Translations under genes and position numbers: made by a program
Shown here: in pieces, positions 56,247 through 64,000 of the stretch
How the letters are laid out: every line of letters starts with the position of its first letter
How positions within the stretch are numbered: the first letter of the stretch is position 1
Origin: Sulfitobacter alexandrii
GTDB lineage: Bacteria; Pseudomonadota; Alphaproteobacteria; Rhodobacterales; Rhodobacteraceae
Assembly: GCF_001886735.1 (NCBI RefSeq)
Contig: NZ_CP018077.1
Location: 121,177-185,176 of the forward strand
Direction of reading: 5' to 3'
DNA: 64,000 bases
The notes under the pieces: model-generated
What the model was told of the DNA's origin: nothing
What the model saw: the letters and a program-made list of their open reading frames with translations, nothing else
Database searches by the model: none

Positions 56247-57155
56247 GTGCCGCCGGGCGGTTATGCCTGGTGGTACGTCGACGGCATCTCGGACGACGGC
56301 CAGCGGGCGGTCTCGGTCATCGGGTTCATCGGATCGGTCTTTTCGCCCTGGTACGCCTGGTCGGGCAGAAGCGATCCGGCGAACCATTGCTGCATGAACG
56401 TGGCCACCTACGGGCCGGGAGGGCGCTTTGCGATGACCGACAGGGGCCGCACCGCCCTGCGTCGCGCGCCGGCGCGTCTGACAATCGGCCCTTCCTCTTT
56501 CGACTGGACGGGCAGCGAGCTGGTCATCGACATCGACGAGGTGTCATCGCTCCCGCTGGTGTCGCGGATGCGCGGGCGGATCACGCTCACACCGTCGGCC
56601 ATCACCGGGGTTGAGCTTCCGCTGACCCGCGACGGCGCCCATGTCTGGCGGCCTCTTGCCCCGATCAGCCGTATCTCCGTCGCGCTCGAGGCGCCGGGCT
56701 GGCAATTCGACGGCCACGGCTATCTCGACAGCAATTTCGGCACCCGCCCTCTCGAGCAGGATTTCAGTTACTGGACCTGGGGCCGGTATCCAACGCGCGC
56801 GGGGGCGGCCTGCTTCTACGATGCCGCGCGGCGCGACGGCAGCCGACTGGACGCCGCCGTCGTGTTCGATGAGGCCGGCCGGGCGCGGATGACGGACGCG
56901 CCGCCGCGAACGCCTTTGCGCCGCACCCTTTGGGCGCTGCGCCGCGAAACCCGCGCGGATCCGGGGACCACCCCGCGGCAGGTCAAGCCCATGCTGGACG
57001 CGCCTTTCTATTCCCGTTCGGTAGTGGAAACCCAGGTCGAGGGAGAACGCCTGCGCGGCGTGCACGAGGCGCTCGACCTCGACCGCTATGCCAATCCGCT
57101 GCTGAAACCGATGCTGGCCTTCCGGGTGCCCCGGCGATCCCGATGGCGGTTCTGA
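56247..57155 (+). CDS. crtC: Hydroxyneurosporene synthase (carotenoid 1,2-hydratase)
   Basis: CrtC adds water to the C1,2 bond of neurosporene-type carotenoids. The product contains the family run GGYAWWYVDGISDDGQRAV then IGSVFSPWYAWSGR, HCCMNVATYGPGGRFAMTDRG and GHGYLDSNFGTRPLEQDF. The frame stays open far upstream inside crtD but has no ATG, GTG or TTG close by. The start given is the GTG at 56247 (302 residues), which has no clear ribosome site. Family-like residues (DGPFFDLDV) extend upstream of it, so the true start is uncertain. Confidence 0.85.
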   Translation: MPPGGYAWWYVDGISDDGQRAVSVIGFIGSVFSPWYAWSGRSDPANHCCMNVATYGPGGRFAMTDRGRTALRRAPARLTIGPSSFDWTGSELVIDIDEVSSLPLVSRMRGRITLTPSAITGVELPLTRDGAHVWRPLAPISRISVALEAPGWQFDGHGYLDSNFGTRPLEQDFSYWTWGRYPTRAGAACFYDAARRDGSRLDAAVVFDEAGRARMTDAPPRTPLRRTLWALRRETRADPGTTPRQVKPMLDAPFYSRSVVETQVEGERLRGVHEALDLDRYANPLLKPMLAFRVPRRSRWRF

Positions 57156-57156
57156 T

Positions 57157-57639
57157 TCAGGCGAGATCGCCCGGCACGATGGGGTCGACACCGGGGTTCA
57201 GCCGCCAGACCGCCGCGTTGAGCGCTGCGGCCACACTGACCCAGACGAGGTAAGGCACAAAGGCCACCCCGGCCCAGAAGTCCAACTGAAGGCTTGCATA
57301 GCACGCGCCGGCCACGGACAGCCAAAGCGGGACCATGCACAGCAGCGCCCCCTTCATCCGGCGCAGGCCGAAGAACAGCGGCGTCCAGAGCGTCGAGAAT
57401 GCGGCCTGCGACGCCCAGAAGGCGAGCGCGTACCCGTTGTTGTCCAGCACCGCCACCCGTGCCCCGGCAAAGGAGATCAGCAGGTAGATGCTGGTCCATG
57501 CCACGGGGAAAACCCAGTCGGGCGGGGTCCAGGCCGGCTTGTTCAGGGACTCGTACCAGCGGCCCGGCTGAAACACCGCACCGGTTGCGCCAGCCGCGCA
57601 ACATGCCAACAGGAAAATGCCGAACAGGTACCAGTCCAT
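57157..57639 (-). CDS. tspO: TspO/MBR tryptophan-rich sensory protein
   Basis: TspO (CrtK) is an outer-membrane-associated tetrapyrrole-binding protein in Rhodobacter that affects photosynthesis gene expression. The 160-residue protein has five helices and the tryptophan-rich patches YESLNKPAWTPPDWVFPVAWTSIY, FWASQAAFSTLWTPLFFG and YLVWVSVAAALNAAVWRLN. The ATG was preferred to the GTG one codon upstream. It converges on crtC, with 1 base between the stops. Confidence 0.94.
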   Translation of the reverse strand: MDWYLFGIFLLACCAAGATGAVFQPGRWYESLNKPAWTPPDWVFPVAWTSIYLLISFAGARVAVLDNNGYALAFWASQAAFSTLWTPLFFGLRRMKGALLCMVPLWLSVAGACYASLQLDFWAGVAFVPYLVWVSVAAALNAAVWRLNPGVDPIVPGDLA

Positions 57640-57656
57640 CACCGCCTCCTTGCGGC

Positions 57657-58675
57657 CTATTCGGCCGCCATCCGTGAATCGCGTTCGCGCATGTCCAGAT
57701 CCGACAGCACGTCGAGCAACGCCGCCGTGCGACCCTGCCTGCGGTGACCTAGCGCATCCGCACCGGCGTCAACCAGAAACTGCACCTCGGGCAACGGTCG
57801 GGCATAGATCACGGCAGAGCGGGGCAGGACCATAGTGCCCGCCGCCCGCATCCCGGCCTGTGCCACCCAGCCCAGCTTGCGAAGCCGGGACGTATGCGCG
57901 CGCCGGGTGATGCTGTCGTATCCGTTCCGGCGCACCTCGGCGCCGATCCCGGCATAGACAAAACGGGCGGCAAAGATCCCGCTGCGCGCGCTGCGCGGCA
58001 AGGCGGCCACCCCGGCCTCGGACCGCAGGTAGAGCCGCTGCGCCTCCGCCAGCAGGCGGCGCACCATCCGGCGCGTGGCCGGGGTTGCGCTGCGTTGCGC
58101 CAGAAACTGCGACGGGGTGAGCCCCGCCTCCTCGATCCAGTCGAGCGGCAGATAGAGCCGCCCCGCGCGCGCGTCCTCCCCCACGTCGCGGGCGATGTTG
58201 GTCAATTGCATCGCGACCCCGAGGTCGCAGGCCCGCGCGAGCGCGTCCGGATCGCGGACCCGCATGAGAATGCACATCATCGCCCCCACCGCGGATGCGA
58301 CCCGCGCGGAATAGTCGATCACGCCCGACAGATCCCGGTATCGGCGCTCGTCCGCGTCCCATGCCAGCCCTTCCAGCAGGGCTTCGGGCAGAACACGGGG
58401 CATCTCGAACTCTTCGACGAGCGCGGCAAAGGCGCGGTCCTCCGGCGCATTGCGCGGCCGCCCGGCATAGGCATCGTCCAGCCGGTCCCGCAAGCTCAGC
58501 ACCGCGCGCGCCTTGTGCGACCCTTCGTCCACCTCGTCGTCGGCGAGCCTGCAAAATGCGTAGAGCGCCAGCGCCGGGTCGCGGACGGCGGCGGGCAACA
58601 GCCGGGACGCCGTGTGAAACGACAGCGATCCGGTGCGGATCACCGCGCGGCAATGGGCCATGTCCTCGGGCCGGA

Positions 58676-58679
<4 letters not shown>
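57657..58679 (-). CDS. crtB: Phytoene synthase
   Basis: CrtB condenses two GGPP molecules to 15-cis-phytoene. The 340-residue protein has the aspartate-rich pair in FCRLADDEVDEG and NIARDVGEDARAGRLYLPLDW. The ATG overlaps the crtI stop (ATGA). Confidence 0.96.
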
Positions 58680-60202
<1,523 letters not shown>

Positions 60203-60235
60203 GTCGTATCCTGTCAGCTTCTGAAAGCGTACATC

Positions 60236-60309
60236 TGTCCACTTTGGTTTACAACAATTCCCTGATCGGTCTTTTCAAGCGCGGCATAAGATGTAAACTT
60301 GACTGGACA
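60236..60309. promoter_or_regulatory. Two PpsR/CrtJ operators between crtI and crtA
   Basis: TGTCCACTTTGGTTTACA (60236-60253) and TGTAAACTTGACTGGACA (60292-60309) are exact sites, separated by 38 bases rather than 7-8. One lies 33 bases upstream of crtI, the other 21 bases upstream of the likely crtA start. Confidence 0.82.
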
Positions 60310-60330
60310 GCCAAGGGGACTCGCAAACCG

Positions 60331-61035
60331 GTGACACAGGTGGTCAGCCTCAGCTTCTACCGCTTCGAGGGCGTGTTCGCCCGCCTGTGGGCCTTTGCCA
60401 TGATGGGGCTGGCCCGGCGCTCCATGTCCCGCGTGGCCGGCATCGGCTTCTGGAAGCTCTGCGGCTCCGGCACGGGAGAGGGTTTCACGCCGCGGCCCAA
60501 CTTCGGGGTCTATGCTATTCTCTGTACATGGCCCGATCTGGCTGCCGCACGCGCCGCCCAGGCCACGGCCCCGGTGTTCGCCGGATACGCCGCCCGCGCC
60601 AGCGAACACTGGACCCTCTACATGACCACCGACAGCGTGCGCGGCGCGTGGTCGGGAGAGACACCGTTCGTCCCCGGTGCAGGCAGGTCCGACGTTCCGC
60701 TCGCCGCGCTGACCCGGGCCACCATCAAACCTTCGATCCTCGCGCGTTTCTGGCGGCGCGTGCCCGATATTTCCGCGGTGATCGGGCGCGACCCCAACGT
60801 CGTCTTCAAGATCGGCATCGGAGAAGTGCCATGGCTGCACCAGGTCACCTTCTCGATCTGGCCGGATGCGGCGCGCATGGCCGATTTCGCCCGTACCGGC
60901 CCCCACGCCGAGGCCATCCGCGCGGTCCGCACCGAAGGCTGGTTCCGCGAAGAACTCTATGCCCGTTTCTCGCTTCTGGACGAGGACGGCACCTGGGGCG
61001 GCACATCGCCCCTGCAACAGTTGGAGAGACCATGA
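60331..61035 (+). CDS. crtA: Spheroidene monooxygenase
   Basis: CrtA oxidises spheroidene to spheroidenone, giving the red keto-carotenoid under oxygen. The product has the core QVVSLSFYRFEGVFARLWAFAMM and FWKLCGSGTGEGFTPRPNFGVYAI. The start was set at the GTG at 60331 (VTQVVSLSF, 234 residues), which matches the family N-terminus. The frame is open from a TTG at 60244, but that extension crosses both PpsR-type sites. The stop overlaps bchI (ATGA). Confidence 0.93.
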   Translation: MTQVVSLSFYRFEGVFARLWAFAMMGLARRSMSRVAGIGFWKLCGSGTGEGFTPRPNFGVYAILCTWPDLAAARAAQATAPVFAGYAARASEHWTLYMTTDSVRGAWSGETPFVPGAGRSDVPLAALTRATIKPSILARFWRRVPDISAVIGRDPNVVFKIGIGEVPWLHQVTFSIWPDAARMADFARTGPHAEAIRAVRTEGWFREELYARFSLLDEDGTWGGTSPLQQLERP

Positions 61036-62036
61036 CACAACCCTTTCCCTTTTCCGCCATTGTCGGCCAGGACGACATGAAGCGCGCGATGCTGCTGACT
61101 GCCATCGACCCCTCCATCGGCGGCGTGCTGGTCTTTGGCGATCGGGGCACCGGCAAATCGACAGCGGTGCGTGCCCTTGCGGCGCTTCTGCCCCCGATCT
61201 CCGCCGTGCGTGCCTGCCCCGTCAACAGCGCGCGGCTGGCGGACTGCCCCGCGTGGGCCGGTGTGGTCGATGGCACCACGCAGGACATTCCCACGCCGGT
61301 CGTCGATCTGCCGCTCGGGGCCTCGGAGGATCGCGTCACCGGCGCGCTGGACATCGAAAAGGCCCTGACGAGAGGCGAAAAGGCGTTCCAGCCGGGGCTT
61401 CTGGCCGCGGCGAACCGCGGGTATCTCTACATCGACGAGGTCAACCTGCTGGAAGACCACATCGTCGACCTTCTGCTCGATGTCGCACAGTCCGGGGAGA
61501 ACGTGATCGAGCGTGAGGGCCTGTCGATCCGGCATCCGGCGCGGTTCGTTCTGGTGGGGTCCGGGAACCCCGAAGAAGGTGAGCTGCGGCCGCAATTGCT
61601 GGACCGGTTCGGCTTGTCGGTCGATGTCGCCTCGCCCACGGATATCGACGAGCGGGTCGAGGTCATCAAGCGCCGGGATGCCTACGAGAATGACAATGCC
61701 GCCTTCATGCTCCGCTGGCAGGCCGAGGATGCCGCACTGCGCGACCGGATCATCAGCGCGCGCAAGGCTCTGGCGCAGCTCAGGACGCCGGACAGCGCGT
61801 TGCGGGACGTCGCCGAACTTTGCATCAAGCTGGGGTCGGACGGCTTGCGCGGTGAACTCACCTTGCTCAAGGCGGCCCGTGCCTACGCCGCCTACCGCGA
61901 CGACACGGCGCTGGCCCGTGCGCATATCCGCGACGTGGCGGCCCTGGCCCTGCGCCACCGGCTGCGCCGCGATCCGCTGGACGAAGCGGGCACCGGCACC
62001 CGTGTCGACCGTGTGGTCGAGGACGTGCTGGGATGA
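61032..62036 (+). CDS. bchI: Magnesium chelatase AAA+ subunit I
   Basis: BchI is the ATPase of Mg-chelatase and forms hexamers with BchD. The 334-residue protein has Walker A GDRGTGKS (36-43), Walker B YLYIDEVNLL and the sensor region VLVGSGNPEEGELRPQLLDRFG. Both ends overlap neighbours by ATGA. Confidence 0.97.
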   Translation: MTQPFPFSAIVGQDDMKRAMLLTAIDPSIGGVLVFGDRGTGKSTAVRALAALLPPISAVRACPVNSARLADCPAWAGVVDGTTQDIPTPVVDLPLGASEDRVTGALDIEKALTRGEKAFQPGLLAAANRGYLYIDEVNLLEDHIVDLLLDVAQSGENVIEREGLSIRHPARFVLVGSGNPEEGELRPQLLDRFGLSVDVASPTDIDERVEVIKRRDAYENDNAAFMLRWQAEDAALRDRIISARKALAQLRTPDSALRDVAELCIKLGSDGLRGELTLLKAARAYAAYRDDTALARAHIRDVAALALRHRLRRDPLDEAGTGTRVDRVVEDVLG

Positions 62037-63682
62037 CGCCCTTCGCCCGTGCGACACTGGCGCTCAGGCTGCTTGCGCTGGATCCCGCCGGCTTGGGCGG
62101 AATCATCCTGCGCGCCCGCGCCGGACCCGCCCGGGACGCCTTTGCCGCCCTGCTGCCCCGCGCTTGCACCCGACTTCACCCCGGTCTTTCCGTCGAAGCC
62201 CTCACGGGCGGCGTCGATATCTCGCAAAGTCTCGCACAGAGCCGTGTCGTTCGGCATGCAGGCCTGTTGGAGCGGCCGGAGCGCCTGCTCGTGCTGCCGA
62301 TGGCAGAGCGGCTGGAGGAAACGACCGCCGCCCCCCTCTGCGCCCTTCTGGACCGAGGCGGGCATCGCGGCCTCATCGCGCTGGATGAAAGCGCCGAGGA
62401 CGACACCGGCCTGCCGCCCGCGCTCGCGGACCGGCTGGCCTTTCACGTGGATTTCGCGGGGCTCGGGCTGCACGACTGCGTGACCCCGGAATGTGACCCC
62501 GAAGCGCGGGGCCAGGTACCGAAAAAGGTATCGTACGACGAGGCCGTCCTGCGCGACATAACCGGGCTTTGCATGACGCTCGGCATTTCCAGCCTGCGCG
62601 CGGCAAGCAGCGCGCTGCGCGCCGCCCACGCCCATGCGGCGCTGGCCGAGCGCGACCGGGTCACGGCGGATGACATCGCCGTCGCCGCCGAACTCGTCCT
62701 CGCCCCGCGCGCCACCCGGCTGCCGGACGACGCGCCGCCGCCGGAACCGACGCCGGAGGAGCAGAATGACGGTGGGGCCGATGACGGGCCCGAGACGGAT
62801 GGCCAGAACGCCCTGCCCGCCGAGATGCTGCTGGCCGCGATCCGCACCGCCCTGCCCCCGGATATTCTAGCGGGAACGGGCGCGGGCACCGGCAAGACCA
62901 CCAGCGGAAGCGGCGCGGGCCGCCGCCGGATCGGGAACCGGCGGGGCCGCCCCCTCCCCGCTCGCGAGGGCGGCGCCCGCGGCGCGCAACCCCGTGTCGA
63001 TCTTGTCGCCACCCTGCGTGCCGCGATCCCCTGGCAGCGTCTGAGGCGGGAACGGCAACCGGATCGTATCGGCCCGATCATCGCACCCGCCGACCTGCGG
63101 TACAAACGCTTCGAGGACCTGTCCGACCGGCTGCTGGTTTTCGCAGTCGATGCGTCAGGCTCCGCCGCGCTGGCGCGCCTGGCCGAGGCCAAGGGCGCGG
63201 TCGAACTGCTGCTGGCGGACGCCTATGCAAGTCGTGACCACGTCGCCCTGATCGCCTTTCGGGGGCGCGACGCCGAACTGCTGCTGCCCCCCACCCGGTC
63301 GCTGGTACAGACCAAGCGGCGGCTGGCCGACCTGCCGGGCGGCGGCGGCACACCGCTTGCCGCGGGTCTCAAGGCAGGACTGGAGACGATCCTGCCCGCA
63401 CAGCGCCGTGGGCTGACACCCGTCTTGATCCTGCTGACGGATGGGCGGGGGAACATCGACCTTTCGGGGGCGGCAGACCGCGCCAGCGCCGGATCCGATG
63501 CGGCGGACATGGCCCGGCACATTGCCGCCACCGGCGTCCGCTGCATCGTCATCGACACGGGCCGCCGCCCCGAACACGCGCTCAAGGATCTGGCTTTGTC
63601 CCTGCGGGCGCGTCACGTGTCGCTGCCGCAGGCGGATGCCCGGACCCTGTCGAAAACCGTCAGCGCGAACCTGGCGGGCTGA
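62033..63682 (+). CDS. bchD: Magnesium chelatase subunit D
   Basis: BchD couples BchI to BchH. The 549-residue protein has a degenerate AAA+ N-terminal half without a usable P-loop, an acidic/proline linker (about 230-265: DDAPPPEPTPEEQNDGGADD), and a C-terminal integrin I (VWA) domain with the MIDAS motif DASGSA and LTDGRGN. Confidence 0.96.
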   Translation: MTPFARATLALRLLALDPAGLGGIILRARAGPARDAFAALLPRACTRLHPGLSVEALTGGVDISQSLAQSRVVRHAGLLERPERLLVLPMAERLEETTAAPLCALLDRGGHRGLIALDESAEDDTGLPPALADRLAFHVDFAGLGLHDCVTPECDPEARGQVPKKVSYDEAVLRDITGLCMTLGISSLRAASSALRAAHAHAALAERDRVTADDIAVAAELVLAPRATRLPDDAPPPEPTPEEQNDGGADDGPETDGQNALPAEMLLAAIRTALPPDILAGTGAGTGKTTSGSGAGRRRIGNRRGRPLPAREGGARGAQPRVDLVATLRAAIPWQRLRRERQPDRIGPIIAPADLRYKRFEDLSDRLLVFAVDASGSAALARLAEAKGAVELLLADAYASRDHVALIAFRGRDAELLLPPTRSLVQTKRRLADLPGGGGTPLAAGLKAGLETILPAQRRGLTPVLILLTDGRGNIDLSGAADRASAGSDAADMARHIAATGVRCIVIDTGRRPEHALKDLALSLRARHVSLPQADARTLSKTVSANLAG

Positions 63683-63683
63683 C

Positions 63684-64000
63684 GTGGACTGGTCCCGGCA
63701 TTCCGGCGACTGGCCGATGAGCGCGCAGTCCCGCTTCGTTCTGTGCAAACCCCATAAATGGCACGTACAGGAGCTGGGGCGTGGGCCGACCGTGCTGCTC
63801 GTCCACGGCGCCGGCGGCGCAACCCAGAGCTGGCGGCACCTCATGCCGATCCTCGCCGAAACCTTTCACGTGATCGCGGTCGATCTGCCCGGTCAGGGTT
63901 TTACCCGGCTCGGCGCGCGGCAACGGTGCGGGCTCGAGCCCATGGCCGAAGACCTTGCCCGCCTCTGCGCCGCCGAAGGCTGGCAACCCCGGGCTATCAT
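63684..64000 (+). CDS. bchO: BchO, alpha/beta hydrolase of the bchIDO operon (partial)
   Basis: This is the N-terminal 105 residues of an alpha/beta hydrolase: SRFVLCKPHKWHVQELGRGPTVLLVHGAGGATQSWRHLMPIL, with the oxyanion HG motif. It follows bchD by one base and probably starts at GTG (VDWSRHSGDWPM). BchO is linked to the Mg-chelatase step but its reaction is not well defined. The gene runs off the window end, so the nucleophile is not seen. Confidence 0.9.
   Translation, partial: MDWSRHSGDWPMSAQSRFVLCKPHKWHVQELGRGPTVLLVHGAGGATQSWRHLMPILAETFHVIAVDLPGQGFTRLGARQRCGLEPMAEDLARLCAAEGWQPRAI

Overview
The window is a large part of a photosynthesis gene cluster (PGC) from an alphaproteobacterium of the Rhodobacteraceae (Rhodobacter/Roseobacter side). 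This rests on the gene set and order (bchFNBHLM-lhaA-puhA, ppaA-ppsR, crtEF-bchCXYZ-pufQBALMX, crtDC, crtIB-tspO, crtA-bchIDO), on a complete spheroidene-type carotenoid set (crtA,B,C,D,E,F,I), on pufX instead of pufC downstream of pufM, and on high-GC coding sequence. The species cannot be named from the sequence alone.

Layout. 1-10.8 kb, minus strand: bchF-N-B-H-L-M-lhaA-puhA, nearly all joined by ATGA-type overlaps; puhB and later genes would lie beyond base 1. 11.0-13.2 kb, plus: the regulators ppaA (B12-binding antirepressor) and ppsR. 13.3-15.4 kb, plus: a coiled-coil protein and a family-2 glycosyltransferase. 15.4-27.2 kb: a complete glycerol uptake and catabolism block, glpD-S-T-P-Q-(SH3 protein)-U-V-K plus an iron-type alcohol dehydrogenase on the minus strand, with divergent glpR. 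27.2-36.6 kb: an Asp/Glu-racemase-family protein, a MarR regulator, and a gentisate ring-cleavage operon (dioxygenase, FAH-family hydrolase, flavin-reductase-like protein), facing a RidA protein, an acyl-CoA thioesterase and a Liv-type ABC transporter. 36.9-37.8 kb: a second B12-binding regulator preceded by PpsR-type operators. 37.8-42.4 kb: cycA, then bchG, a PucC-family gene, bchP and idi. 42.4-54.6 kb, minus: crtE-crtF-bchC-X-Y-Z-pufQ-B-A-L-M-X-dxs, a classic superoperon. 54.8-64.0 kb: crtD-crtC (plus), tspO-crtB-crtI (minus), crtA-bchI-bchD-bchO (plus; bchO runs off the end).

How it works together. dxs, idi and crtE supply isoprenoid precursors. crtB,I,C,D,F,A make spheroidene/spheroidenone. 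bchI,D,H,M,L,N,B,F,X,Y,Z,C,G,P make bacteriochlorophyll a; the ring-E cyclase (acsF or bchE) is not in the window. pufBA, pufLM, puhA and pufX build the LH1-RC core, lhaA and the PucC-like protein assist assembly, and cytochrome c2 (cycA) re-reduces the reaction centre. Eleven exact TGT-N12-ACA sites (PpsR/CrtJ type), mostly paired, stand in front of bchF/ppaA, the second B12 protein, bchG/cycA, bchC, crtE/crtD and crtI/crtA, so most of the cluster probably forms one PpsR regulon.

The most unusual points are the roughly 23 kb of carbon-catabolism genes between ppsR and cycA/bchG, and the second AerR/PpaA-like B12 protein with its own paired PpsR-type operators and a dense set of palindromes upstream. 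Others are an apparently asymmetric GlpS/GlpT ATPase pair, a facing pair of REP-like elements between bchY and bchZ, and a crtC gene with no ATG at the expected start.
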